Shown one piece after another: positions 55,800 to 64,000 of a stretch of 64,000 bases of DNA (the stretch's first letter is position 1; every line of letters begins with the position of its first letter). The position numbers and the translations under genes are program-made. The DNA is from CAIYTF01 sp963664845 (GTDB lineage Bacteria; Bacteroidota; Ignavibacteria; Ignavibacteriales; Ignavibacteriaceae). Location: NCBI GenBank assembly GCA_963664845.1, contig OY761615.1, positions 1,240,001 through 1,304,000 on the forward strand. The letters are read 5' to 3'. The notes below the pieces were generated by a model. The model was not told the DNA's origin and did no database searches. It saw nothing but the letters and a program-made list of their open reading frames with translations.

Positions 55800-58700
55800 A
55801 TGACAATTACAGAATTAGCTATAAAACGCTCCACGCTCGTGGTGGTCTTATTTACGGCGCTCACATTGCTTGGCATATATTGTTATACCATGCTTAATTA
55901 CGAGCTTATTCCGAAAATAGACATGCCGGTTATGTCGATAGCAACACAATATCCGGGTGCTTCCGCCGGAGAAGTTGAAAACTCCGTGACCAAAATTCTC
56001 GAAGATGCCCTGTCGGCCCTTGAGAATGTGAAATACATGAGCTCATCCTCGCAGGAAGGAACTTCAACCATCATGATAGAGCTGGTTGCCGGAACCGACG
56101 TGAACAAAGCATTGCAGGATGCGCAACGGAAAGTGAATGCCGTTCTGAGTCAGTTGCCAACCGATGCTAAAACCCCTTCACTTATGAGTTTTTCCTCAGA
56201 TGCAATTCCAGTACTGAAATTCGGAATACGGGCAAAAACTGAGTCAACAAAATTATATCAACTTGCAAAAGACCAGATCAAACCGCAATTAGCAAAGGTC
56301 AACGGCGTGGGACAGGTAACATTACTCGGCGGGGATGAACGGCAGATCAATATTAACATTGACCGGAGCAAACTGGAAACGTATAGAATATCCATCAGCC
56401 AGATTTATACCATTATACGCAATTCCAACATGCAATATGCAACCGGTAAAATTGAAGGTAATAAAAGTCAATACACCGTGCGTCTTGCCGGGAAAGTTAC
56501 GTCGCTGGATGAATTACGAAATCTGATCGTCTCCAAAACGCAAACCGGCAGTATAGTCAAGCTGATGGATATTGCCGAAATTGAAGACGGTATAGCGGAA
56601 AACAGCACACTCAACCGCATCAACGGCGAAAATTCAATTGGTATCCAGATTCAAAAACAATCCGATGCCAACTCGGTGAAAGTGTGCCAGCAGGTTAAAG
56701 ATGAATTGAAGAATATGGAAAAGCAATATGCTGCCAATGGTATCCAATTCGATATTGCGTCCGATAACTCCATCTTCACGTTGGCTTCGGCAAAATCAGT
56801 ACTGGAAGATCTGGGACTTGCCATTATTCTGGTTGCTATTGTTATGTTCCTGTTCCTGCACAGTTTCCGGAATTCTTTGATTGTGATGATATCGATCCCC
56901 ACTTCCCTGATATCCGTTTTCACGGCGATGTACATTTTCAATTTTTCGTTAAACCTCATGACGCTGATGGCTTTGTCTTTGGTGATCGGGATTCTTGTTG
57001 ATGATTCTATTGTCGTGCTTGAAAACATTTTCCGGCATCTATCAATGGGAAAAGACAGAAAACAGGCCGCGCTTGACGGCAGGAATGAAATCGGATTTAC
57101 CGCGGTTGCAATCACACTCGTGGATGTGGCTGTGTTTGTTCCCATGGCGCTCATCTCCGGTATGATAGGAAGCATGTTGAAAGAATTTACTCTTGTAGTA
57201 GTATTTTCAACACTTATGAGTCTTTTTGTCAGTTTTACGGTCACTCCCCTGCTGGCTTCGCGGTTCAGTATTGTAGAAAAGCTCACCAGAGGTACGCTTT
57301 TGGGAAAAATTGCGCTCGGGTTTGAAGATATCTATCAACGCGTTTTAGCCTTCTATGAACGTATTCTTCGCTGGGGACTGAAGCACCGGCGGGTGGTTTA
57401 TACATTGGCAAGTGCCCTGTTCGTTGCTTCTCTTTCGCTTGTCGGGTTTAATTTTATCGGCTCTGAATTTATGCCAAACAGCGATCGCGGTGAATTTGTT
57501 ATTCAGATTGAGGGCGAACCGCAAAACACCTTGAAACAAACCAGCACGCTAACTGAACAGGTTGAAAAACTGTTGGCAAAGAAACCTGAAGTTTTAAAGA
57601 TATTCTCCAACGTCGGTTCAGCGGGCGGCAATTTGGCAGGCAGCAGCAATGAACAACATAAAGCCGAAGTAACGGTCACAATAAAAGACAAAAAACTCAG
57701 GAAACAAACGGTTGAACAATATGCGGCAATGATGAAGAAAGAAATTCTGCAAGCGGTTCCCGGATTGAAAATTACGGCATCACCGAGTTCGATGTTTGGC
57801 AACAGTGAAGCACCTATTCAAATCCTGCTTCGCAGTCCCGATATGAATGAAATATATGCAACTGCCGATACCATTATGCAGTTAATTGAAGATGTACAGG
57901 GAGTGAACGATATTCGTCTTTCGGTGGAGAAGAACAAACCGGAAATGCATATCGAGCTGCAGCGTGATAAAATGTCAATGCTGGGGCTTTCAGTCGCCGA
58001 TGTTGGCAGCGCCCTGCAGGTTGCCTTTGCAGGAAATACTGACCTGCAATATTCAGAAGGCGGAACAGATTATAATATAGGGGTTAAACTGGATCAGTTT
58101 GACCGGAAAAAAACAGAGGACATTGGCTCGCTTACTCTGGTAAACAGCAAGGGCGATGTTATCGAACTCCGTCAGTTCGCTGACATCTTTCAGGCACTTG
58201 GCCCAAACAAGCTGGAACGATATGACAGGATTTCGTCATTGACCATTAAGTCCGAAGTCTATGGCCGACCGACCGGCACGGTGGGTGAAGAGATCAAGCA
58301 GCTTATTGCCAAAAACTTACATCCGAAGACGGTCACTGTTGCCTATAAAGGGCAGATGGAACGGCAGTCGGAAGCGTTCGGCAGTCTGTTCATTGCACTG
58401 TTCGCGGCTATTCTGCTTGTTTATTTTGTGATGGTTTCACTGTACAATTCCTACCTGTATCCCTTTGTGGTGTTGTTCTCTCTTCCGGTTGCCATGATTG
58501 GTGCGCTGCTGGCGCTCGCGTTGACGGGGCAGAATCTTTCCATATATTCTCTTATTGGTATAATCATGCTAATGGGACTGGTGGCCAAGAACGCTATCCT
58601 CCTTGTTGACTTTACCAACAGCCTGCGGGAAAAAGGACTGACTGTTGTGGAAGCACTGATCGAGGCCGGAAAAGAACGCCTGCGTCCTATTTTAATGACC

Positions 58701-58931
58701 ACTATTGCAATGGTTTTTGGGATGCTGCCATTGGCAACGGCTTCAGGAGCAGCCTCGGAAAGCAAAAATGGTCTGGCATGGGCTATCATCGGCGGGCTTA
58801 TCAGCTCTCTGGTTTTGACCCTGGTGCTGGTTCCGGCAGTTTATATGACCATGGAAAATCTGAAAGAAAAAGTCAGGTTATTCTTTTTTAAACACAAACC
58901 GGCTAAAGAAGCTTTACCGGAGAATAATTAA
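55800..58931 (+). CDS. RND-family efflux permease (AcrB/MexB-like, HAE1 type)
   Basis: 1043 residues, the full length for the family. The pattern is one N-terminal helix (LVVVLFTALTLLGIYCYTML), a large periplasmic domain, six helices, a second periplasmic domain and five helices. Family landmarks are YPGASAGEVENSVTKILEDALSALENV, the proton-relay segment VIGILVDDSIVVLENIFRHL in TM4 with its paired Asp, and GLVAKNAILLVDFTNSL with Lys in TM10. It is driven by the proton gradient and exports hydrophobic compounds; the substrates cannot be read from the sequence. It is the last gene of the pump operon, followed by the third palindrome copy. Confidence 0.96.
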   Translation: MTITELAIKRSTLVVVLFTALTLLGIYCYTMLNYELIPKIDMPVMSIATQYPGASAGEVENSVTKILEDALSALENVKYMSSSSQEGTSTIMIELVAGTDVNKALQDAQRKVNAVLSQLPTDAKTPSLMSFSSDAIPVLKFGIRAKTESTKLYQLAKDQIKPQLAKVNGVGQVTLLGGDERQININIDRSKLETYRISISQIYTIIRNSNMQYATGKIEGNKSQYTVRLAGKVTSLDELRNLIVSKTQTGSIVKLMDIAEIEDGIAENSTLNRINGENSIGIQIQKQSDANSVKVCQQVKDELKNMEKQYAANGIQFDIASDNSIFTLASAKSVLEDLGLAIILVAIVMFLFLHSFRNSLIVMISIPTSLISVFTAMYIFNFSLNLMTLMALSLVIGILVDDSIVVLENIFRHLSMGKDRKQAALDGRNEIGFTAVAITLVDVAVFVPMALISGMIGSMLKEFTLVVVFSTLMSLFVSFTVTPLLASRFSIVEKLTRGTLLGKIALGFEDIYQRVLAFYERILRWGLKHRRVVYTLASALFVASLSLVGFNFIGSEFMPNSDRGEFVIQIEGEPQNTLKQTSTLTEQVEKLLAKKPEVLKIFSNVGSAGGNLAGSSNEQHKAEVTVTIKDKKLRKQTVEQYAAMMKKEILQAVPGLKITASPSSMFGNSEAPIQILLRSPDMNEIYATADTIMQLIEDVQGVNDIRLSVEKNKPEMHIELQRDKMSMLGLSVADVGSALQVAFAGNTDLQYSEGGTDYNIGVKLDQFDRKKTEDIGSLTLVNSKGDVIELRQFADIFQALGPNKLERYDRISSLTIKSEVYGRPTGTVGEEIKQLIAKNLHPKTVTVAYKGQMERQSEAFGSLFIALFAAILLVYFVMVSLYNSYLYPFVVLFSLPVAMIGALLALALTGQNLSIYSLIGIIMLMGLVAKNAILLVDFTNSLREKGLTVVEALIEAGKERLRPILMTTIAMVFGMLPLATASGAASESKNGLAWAIIGGLISSLVLTLVLVPAVYMTMENLKEKVRLFFFKHKPAKEALPENN

Positions 58932-59334
58932 CACTCTGGTATGTTGTTAAAAGAGCTTCAGAGACTGGTACCGAGCTATTAAATCCGTTATCGGGAAAAT
59001 TCCGTAGGGGTTCAAAATTTTGAACCCCTACATTTAACGCCTGCCTATAACCTCATTCCGTCCACATACAAAACTCATTGACTTGCATTCCGTGTTTTTC
59101 TTTTCCGTGAATTCCCATGGCATCCCATCACCGGCGCGATGTACCATCCCCATTTCCGTAATTTCCTCAAAACATTTCCGTGCCTTCTGTGATAATCTGC
59201 GTTTTCGCTCCATACCTTTCGTGCTATACTGCGCAGCCATCCGTTAAATGCAATCCTCCTCCCTGCAGCAATTGTCAATTGACAACTTAATTTGTAAATT
59301 CGATCATTAAATATTTTTACACAAAAAAGCACCA
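58932..59334. repeat. Intergenic region with palindrome copy 3
   Basis: 59004-59031 is a perfect 28-base palindrome with GTAGGGGTTC arms, identical in its core to the one at 41598 and near-identical to 43677. It follows the efflux operon and may end its transcripts, though no T run is present. The rest is AT-rich with no supported gene. Confidence 0.65.
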
Positions 59335-60258
59335 ATGAAACGTTTTCAATCCAAACAGGTAGATATTATCGGCTTCCCCATTGATCTTGGATCCGGCAGA
59401 CGCGGCGTGGATATGGGCCCTTCCGCCCTACGCATCGCGGGCCTGGGCGCACGACTCACCAACCTGGGATATGACGTCCATGATCATGGCGACATCCCTG
59501 TTCAAATTATGGAACGGCAGGATGTTGGTGACCCGAAGCTTAAATACCTGAAAGAGATCCTGAGAACGTCGAAAAGCCTTGCCGAAAAAGTAGAATCGAT
59601 CCTGGATAAAGACCGTTTCCCGCTGTGCCTGGGCGGCGATCACTCCATGGCGCTGGGCGCACTGGCCGGAATTGCCGCACACTGCAAAAAACAGACAAAG
59701 GTGCTCGGCGTTATCTGGATTGACGCACATGCCGATATGAACACTGCTGAAACCACTCCCTCCGGCAACATCCACGGCATGCCATTGGCTGCCGCATTGG
59801 GTATGGGGGATTCCAGCCTGACTGATTTTTACGGCATCAACCCAAAAGTGCTTCCGGAGAATTGCGTTATTATCGGCGCCAGAAGCATAGACGATCAGGA
59901 GAAAGCAATAATTAAAAAAGCAGGCGTTACTGTTTATACCATGAACGACGTTGATAAACTCGGCATCCACCGCATAATATCGCGTGTACTCAAACAATTT
60001 AACCAGACCGTTGACCACATACACGTCAGTTTCGATGTTGACAGCGTTGACCCCTCCGTTGCTCCCGGTGTCGGGACTCCGGTATCAGGCGGACTCAGCT
60101 ACCGCGAGACGCACCTCCTGATGGAGACTATCGCGGAGTGCGGGTGCATGTCATCACTGGAGGTTACCGAAGTCAATCCGATTCTTGACAGCATGAACAA
60201 GAGTGCTGAATTCACCGTGGAAATTGTGGGTTCAAGCATGGGTCAAAGGATATTATAG
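59335..60258 (+). CDS. Arginase (ureohydrolase family)
   Basis: Hydrolyses arginine to ornithine and urea with a two-manganese centre. 307 residues. The three metal-ligand signatures are present: CLGGDHSMALGALAG, WIDAHADMNTAETTPSGNIHGMPLA and SFDVDSVDPSVAPGVGTPVSGGLSYRE. The N-terminal IIGFPIDLGSGRRGVDMGPSALRIAGL and the ETTPSGNIHGMP loop are of arginase rather than agmatinase type. No ornithine or urea genes are adjacent. The following membrane-protein gene starts nine bases after its stop and may be co-transcribed. Confidence 0.93.
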   Translation: MKRFQSKQVDIIGFPIDLGSGRRGVDMGPSALRIAGLGARLTNLGYDVHDHGDIPVQIMERQDVGDPKLKYLKEILRTSKSLAEKVESILDKDRFPLCLGGDHSMALGALAGIAAHCKKQTKVLGVIWIDAHADMNTAETTPSGNIHGMPLAAALGMGDSSLTDFYGINPKVLPENCVIIGARSIDDQEKAIIKKAGVTVYTMNDVDKLGIHRIISRVLKQFNQTVDHIHVSFDVDSVDPSVAPGVGTPVSGGLSYRETHLLMETIAECGCMSSLEVTEVNPILDSMNKSAEFTVEIVGSSMGQRIL

Positions 60259-60266
60259 GAATAATA

Positions 60267-60782
60267 ATGGGCAGCAGACACTCCTCCAGAATTTCGCTTT
60301 ATGCGTTCAGTATCCTGGTACTGGGTTATTTCTTTTACTATACCGGCATTCTCAGCATCTCGCTGTTCTACGTGGTTGCGTTCGCGCTCATTCTGAACGG
60401 GGTAGGTACCTTTATCTATGCATTTGGCGCAAAGCGCATGTTTTCGCTTTTTATCTCCGTCTATTTTTTCAACTTCGGCATTATCCTGCTTTTGATGGAA
60501 AAATTCAGACCGCCGGTAACCTGGCCCTTTTTTGCATCGGCGTTCATGCTGACAAATGCATTCGCGTTCCTGCTGCTATATATAGAGGACACGAAGAAAC
60601 GGACAAATTTAATATACACTGTTGTTTGTCTCATCATAGGCTCGGTACTGCTAACGTCGTTCCGGAGATTTCAGCCAATAGACTTTTTGCTGTGGATGCG
60701 CAACATCCTGACCTCATTCTGGACGCTGTTCATTGCGGTGCTTGGAATTGCGGCATACGGATTCTTCCGCGATAATAATTAA
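60267..60782 (+). CDS. Multi-pass membrane protein of unknown function
   Basis: 171 residues with five or six hydrophobic helices (LYAFSILVLGYFFYYTGI, LFYVVAFALILNGVGTFIYAF, FSLFISVYFFNFGIILLLM, PFFASAFMLTNAFAFLLLY, LIYTVVCLIIGSVLL, FWTLFIAVLGIAAYGFF). There is no charged motif in the membrane beyond connecting loops. AGGA precedes the ATG. It is close behind the arginase gene. Transport of arginine or ornithine is conceivable, but its size fits no known transporter family. Confidence 0.7.
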   Translation: MGSRHSSRISLYAFSILVLGYFFYYTGILSISLFYVVAFALILNGVGTFIYAFGAKRMFSLFISVYFFNFGIILLLMEKFRPPVTWPFFASAFMLTNAFAFLLLYIEDTKKRTNLIYTVVCLIIGSVLLTSFRRFQPIDFLLWMRNILTSFWTLFIAVLGIAAYGFFRDNN

Positions 60783-61048
60783 GGTGCTGTTCGAAGTTAA
60801 ATGCAGAGGGCACAAAGGTTACGCAAAGAACGCAAAGATTTTGATTCATTTATAACTCTGCGTCCTTTGCGAGTTCTCAGCGAACTCTGCGTTAAAATCT
60901 GAGAAAACGCAAAGGGCGCAAAGGATTCGCAAAGTACGCAAACACAGGTTTCATTTAAAGCTTCGTGCCCTTTGTGTTTAAGAGCGTTAACCGCGGAGAC
61001 ACAAATAACTATTTCAATACAATAAATAAAAAATGATCAATATAATAT
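60783..61048. repeat. CGCAAAG-type hairpin repeat block A
   Basis: Runs of CGCAAAG followed by their reverse complement CTTTGCG and back, at 9-10-base spacing, between about 60800 and 60985. The arms can pair into long imperfect hairpins. Blocks B, C and D of the same family follow the next three genes. Confidence 0.7.
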
Positions 61049-61561
61049 ATGGATGACTTTACTGCTTTTACGTTACGCAATAAAACAAGTACCAAAATAA
61101 GCTGCGGGATTTTGCTCTACCGGCTGTTTAACACAAAACTTCAGGTTTTCCTGGTGCATCCGGGCGGACCACTCTTTGTACATAAAGACGACGGGTATTG
61201 GAGTATTCCCAAAGGCGAGGTTGATCCGCATGAAACCGATTTCCTGTATACCGCGCTGCGTGAATTTCACGAAGAAACCGGATTTGAAGCAGAGCCACCT
61301 TTTGTTGAGCTGGGCTATATCACCCAGAAGAGCGGGAAAAAAGTGCATGCCTGGTCAAGTCAATATCACAAAGACGATGAACCGGAAGTGCACAGCAATT
61401 TGTTTTCCATGGAATACCCATTCGGTTCGGGAAAGATAGGTAAGTTTGAGGAAGTTGACCGCGGCGCTTTTTTCAATGTCCCGGAAGCAATGGTGAAGAT
61501 CAAGGACCGTCAACGGGAGCTGATAACGAGGCTGATACAAAAGCTTGACTATCAGGAATAG
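61049..61561 (+). CDS. NUDIX hydrolase
   Basis: 170 residues. The full Nudix box is GEVDPHETDFLYTALREFHEETGFEAE (pattern G-x5-E-x7-REUxEExGU). The N-terminal ISCGILLYRLFNTKLQVFLVHPGGPLF resembles the subgroup that hydrolyses diadenosine polyphosphates or NTP pyrophosphates. The family cleaves nucleoside diphosphate linkages with Mg2+. Flanked by repeat blocks A and B. Confidence 0.92.
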   Translation: MDDFTAFTLRNKTSTKISCGILLYRLFNTKLQVFLVHPGGPLFVHKDDGYWSIPKGEVDPHETDFLYTALREFHEETGFEAEPPFVELGYITQKSGKKVHAWSSQYHKDDEPEVHSNLFSMEYPFGSGKIGKFEEVDRGAFFNVPEAMVKIKDRQRELITRLIQKLDYQE

Positions 61562-61735
61562 CCTCTGCGCACTCTGCGGAACCTTTGCGCCCTTTGCGTT
61601 TAAAATTCCAACACGGGAATTAAACGCAGAGTCCGCCAAGAGAAGCGCAAAGTTCGCAGAGAAACGCTTATTCGCCCTTTGTATGAAAATTCTTTGTAAA
61701 CGAACATATTTTTATCTATGGAGAACTAACACCCT
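61562..61735. repeat. CGCAAAG-type hairpin repeat block B
   Basis: 61562-61615 (CTCTGCG.CACTCTGCGGAACC to GCGTTTAAAATTCC) and 61616-61665 (GGGAATTAAACGCAGAG to CGCAGAG) are inverted with respect to one another and could fold into a hairpin with arms of about 50 bases around a CAACAC-like loop. Confidence 0.7.
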
Positions 61736-62086
61736 ATGCCCGAGTTTCAGATTTTTGGCACTCCCAAGTGCAGCGATACAAGAAAAGCTCAGCGGTTTTT
61801 CCAGGAACGGAACGTTAAATTTCACTTCAGGGATTTGAACGAAAAAGGCATTTCACCAGGCGAATTCGAATCCATTTCGTCGAAGATACCCATTGACGAG
61901 CTGCTTGACCGGGAGGGTAAACAATTCCGCGCCCGGCAGCTTCAGTTCAAGGTGTTCAATGCGGAAACGGAATTGCTTGCTGATGCGCTTCTCTTCAAAA
62001 CACCCATAGTGCGTTTTGGAAAACAGGTCACGATAGGCTATCAGCCCGACATTTGGAAAAAATGGATAGCGGAGAATAAAACATAA
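61736..62086 (+). CDS. ArsC/Spx-family thioredoxin-fold protein
   Basis: 116 residues. FGTPKCSDTRKAQRFFQERNVKFHFRDLNEKGIS is the N-terminal Cx2T-type redox-like motif with the family's KCSDT site. DELLDREGKQFRARQL and LLFKTPIVRFGKQVTIGYQPDIWKKWI complete the ArsC fold (PF03960). There is one cysteine in the motif, as in Spx/ArsC-like proteins of unclear role rather than Spx with CxxC. No arsenite pump adjoins it, so arsenate reduction is uncertain. GGAG lies upstream of the ATG. Flanked by repeat blocks B and C. Confidence 0.85.
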   Translation: MPEFQIFGTPKCSDTRKAQRFFQERNVKFHFRDLNEKGISPGEFESISSKIPIDELLDREGKQFRARQLQFKVFNAETELLADALLFKTPIVRFGKQVTIGYQPDIWKKWIAENKT

Positions 62087-62267
62087 CTATACCTTTCAGT
62101 CTTAATGAATTCACTCAGCGGACTCTGCGCTTATCTTGTCGAACTTTGCGTTTACTCATACCGGCCTTTAAAACGCAGAGAGCGCCAGGAAGGCGCTAAG
62201 GACGCAAAGCTTATTTTACTTTGCACAGAATAAACTTTTTACCCGTAATTAATTAACAACAGCGCAA
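62087..62267. repeat. CGCAAAG-type hairpin repeat block C
   Basis: GGACTCTGCGCTTATC at about 62119 and GAACTTTGCGTTTACTC are followed, after a CGGCCTTT loop region, by AAACGCAGAGAGCGCC and GGACGCAAAGC. The arms are inverted. Same family as blocks A, B and D. Confidence 0.65.
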
Positions 62268-62903
62268 ATGAAAAAAAATCTCAATAAGTCGTTCTATATC
62301 TTTCTTCTGCTGTCCGTTTTGGCTGTTATATCCTCCGGCTGCAAAAAGACGTTGACTGTGGAAGAAGAAAAATATATTCAGGACGTTATGAAGGAACGGG
62401 CCGATAAGGACCTGGCCTTCCAAAAAGAGGACGGCTCCCCTTTCAAACGGGATTCAAGCATCAAATTCGAACCCCTGAAATACTTCGCTGTGGATCCCGG
62501 ATTTGTGTTCAAAGGCAAGCTCATTAAATATGCCAGCCAGGACACAGTAACCACCTTCGGCACAAAAGGAGATAAACGTCTGGCCGTGCGCTACGGGTGG
62601 TTTTCCTTCAAGCATAAAGACCAAAATTTCAAAGTGAATGTCTACAAGAGCCGGACGAGAACAGGCCTGGAGTATTATGGTATCTGGTTCACCGACAGGA
62701 CCACCGGCAAAGAGACTTATGGCGTGGGCAGATATATCGATTTCACCATCTCGCCTGATCCCACGTTTGAATATACAATCGATTTTAACCTGGCCTATAA
62801 CCCCTATTGCGCCTATAGCGCCCTCTATTCGTGTTCAATTCCGCTCAAAGAGGATTTTATCGATATGGAAATAACCGCAGGGGAGAAAAAATTTCATCAT
62901 TAG
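62268..62903 (+). CDS. DUF1684 lipoprotein
   Basis: 211 residues with a lipobox SSGC near residue 25. The DUF1684 pattern is present: MKERADKDLAFQKEDGSPF, LKYFAVDPGFVFKG, YGIWFTDRTTGKETYGVGRYIDF and the C-terminal DFNLAYNPYCAYSALYSCSIPLKEDFIDMEITAGEKKF. The late cysteines of CAYSALYSC and the Asn-Pro motif are the most conserved part of the family. Its biochemical role is unknown. Flanked by repeat blocks C and D. Confidence 0.88.
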   Translation: MKKNLNKSFYIFLLLSVLAVISSGCKKTLTVEEEKYIQDVMKERADKDLAFQKEDGSPFKRDSSIKFEPLKYFAVDPGFVFKGKLIKYASQDTVTTFGTKGDKRLAVRYGWFSFKHKDQNFKVNVYKSRTRTGLEYYGIWFTDRTTGKETYGVGRYIDFTISPDPTFEYTIDFNLAYNPYCAYSALYSCSIPLKEDFIDMEITAGEKKFHH

Positions 62904-63050
62904 CAGTTGACTGACTTTGCGGCCTCTGCGGCTTCTTTGTGAACTCTGCGTTTAAATTGTTCCAAACGCAAAGCGCATAGAGAGGACATGGGGAAAGCAA
63001 ATACTGTTTCATTTTTGACACTACTGCCCCATATTGAGACTTTTGCGAAG
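62904..63050. repeat. CGCAAAG-type hairpin repeat block D
   Basis: TTTGCGGCCTCTGCGGCTTC at about 62914 and GAACTCTGCGTTTAAATTG are followed by CAAACGCAAAGCGCATAGAG, inverted, to about 62990. A shorter member of the family. Confidence 0.65.
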
Positions 63051-63165
63051 GGCCAACATGTTAAATAAGCTTAAATTTTTGGGAAAATCGAACGACTGTA
63101 ATTGGCACGAGTATTGCTTATTTAGTTATAAGTAATTATTAAATACAAAACAGAACAAACACATT

Positions 63166-63633
63166 ATGGAACTTTTACCGATCATTGAAACAGCATTACT
63201 CGTATTCACGGTATTTACTGTGGTTGCCCTGACGGTTTCATATTCATTATATAAAATTAAAAAGAGCGAACGCGCGGCATCGGAGAAAAACGAACGCGCT
63301 GCAGTTGCCGAGCAGGAATATCACCCTGCCCCGGTTGCTCCGCAGATCCCTTATCAGGAACAGATTTATCAGCTTCAGCAACGCCAGAGACAACATCAGG
63401 ATCTTGAACGGATTCAGGCCATCAAACAGCGCGAGAGATTTCAGGTGGTTAACAATCAGCAGTCCGATCTGCGTGTTGCAGCGGCAGTAGCTCCGGCCAG
63501 TCAGCCATTCTATCACCCACGCGCGGTGGAGAACAGAAAACAGCGCATGGGAAGAAAGTCATTCAACCTGCTTGACAACTATTCCAACGGCGGCGAAAAA
63601 CTTGAGAAATTGAACCTTTCAGTAAGTATGTAA
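63166..63633 (+). CDS. Single-pass membrane protein with Gln-rich linker, unknown function
   Basis: 155 residues. One membrane helix at residues 7-29 (IETALLVFTVFTVVALTVSYSLY) is followed by a basic/acidic segment (KIKKSERAASEKNERAAVAEQE), a Pro/Gln-rich stretch (APVAPQIPYQEQIYQLQQRQRQHQ) and a short C-terminal tail (RKSFNLLDNYSNGGEKL). The coiled-coil-like Gln-rich part suggests protein contacts in the cytoplasm or periplasm. No family recognised. A terminator follows. Confidence 0.65.
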   Translation: MELLPIIETALLVFTVFTVVALTVSYSLYKIKKSERAASEKNERAAVAEQEYHPAPVAPQIPYQEQIYQLQQRQRQHQDLERIQAIKQRERFQVVNNQQSDLRVAAAVAPASQPFYHPRAVENRKQRMGRKSFNLLDNYSNGGEKLEKLNLSVSM

Positions 63634-63660
63634 ATTAGCCCTCATTCTCACTTGAATTAT

Positions 63661-63692
63661 AGCCCCGGTTGCAAAATCGGGGCTTTTTTTTA
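63661..63692 (+). terminator. Rho-independent terminator
   Basis: AGCCCCG (63661-63667) pairs with CGGGGCT (63678-63684) around a GTTGCAAAAT loop and is followed by a run of eight T. Confidence 0.88.
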
Positions 63693-64000
63693 TTTGGATC
63701 AGGCATTACCCGGCAAGGCAAAACCCCGAACATTTTACTCCCCATCTGCTGACTGTATTAGCGTGTGATGCTCATCTCATATTCAAAATACCCCGCAAAA
63801 CCACTTGACTCATTTTACAATATTTTGTATAATGGCCACAGAGAGACTAATATTTTCCGTTACAGACTATTCTGATAACGAGATCATTCTTGCAGAAAGC
63901 AATGAAGCCCTGTCATAACTGACGCCCAGAACTTCCTCAACCTGAAGGGATATACATATATATCCTGGAATTGCTGTCTTCAATTGTCTCATCACTATAA
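63693..64000. other. Window end, no gene supported
   Basis: Only a 28-codon plus-strand frame (63832-63918, MATERLIFSVTDYSDNEIIL) is visible, with no ribosome site. No repeat or strong hairpin was seen. Confidence 0.3.

Noticed and set aside
60783..63050. True integron cassette array
   Set aside because: No integrase gene and no attC core sequences were seen; the cassette-like layout is kept only as a finding to test.
63832..63918. 28-codon plus-strand frame at the window end
   Set aside because: Too short, with no ribosome site or conserved pattern to support it.

Overview
The window looks like chromosomal DNA from a member of the Ignavibacteria (Bacteroidota/Chlorobi group). The main evidence is a set of large secreted proteins ending in the type IX secretion (T9SS) type A sorting domain, with the hallmark SQNYPNPFNP-like motif, in genes ending near 9319, 28245, 29380, 35112, 37330 and 51910. 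A PorV-like protein and a TonB-dependent receptor with a carboxypeptidase-regulatory N-domain fit the same group. Most genes have recognisable Shine-Dalgarno sequences, and two promoters are of canonical -35/-10 type. No rRNA, tRNA, CRISPR array or intact insertion sequence was seen.

Layout. 0-9.4 kb: an orphan Dam-type methylase, a MITE-like repeat, several minus-strand stand-alone enzymes (YqhD-type alcohol dehydrogenase, DUF362 protein, aldo/keto reductase, AraC regulator, beta-lactamase-fold hydrolase) and a frameshifted BNR-repeat T9SS protein. 9.7-13.7 kb: a fused class V aminotransferase, a secreted protein, a 50-residue ORF and a small lipoprotein. 13.7-31.6 kb: a minus-strand run of 13 genes that I read as one carbohydrate-utilisation operon. 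31.9-39.6 kb: the divergent DeoR regulator, a histidine acid phosphatase, an unknown protein and two tandem T9SS double-propeller proteins. 39.9-46 kb: an HxlR/quinone-oxidoreductase pair, a pilin-like protein, a dinucleotide-binding oxidoreductase between direct repeats, and a sugar-transferase cluster. 46.4-51.3 kb: a three-gene operon with all AmmeMemoRadiSam components, apparently exported, plus a membrane spermidine-synthase-like protein. 52.5-58.9 kb: a TetR-controlled RND efflux system. 59.3-63.7 kb: arginase and a run of small single genes separated by CGCAAAG-type hairpin repeats.

How the genes may work together. In the 13.7-31.6 kb operon, a surface GH114 enzyme (a family known from alpha-1,4-polygalactosamine cleavage) and an exported GH36-like alpha-galactosidase would release Gal/GalN units. 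The TonB receptor, PorV and lipoproteins handle export or uptake, and an EamA transporter imports the sugar. A PfkB kinase, a divergent NagB-like isomerase and an AraD-like 4-epimerase would process it. A DeoR regulator sits divergently, and a perfect 14-bp inverted-repeat pair overlaps the operon promoter. The substrate and the reaction order are inference.

The other notable system is the AmmeMemoRadiSam operon. Its radical SAM enzyme has a Tat-like signal and a CxxCH motif, and its MEMO-AMMECR1 fusion also has an export signal, although these families are usually assumed to be cytoplasmic.
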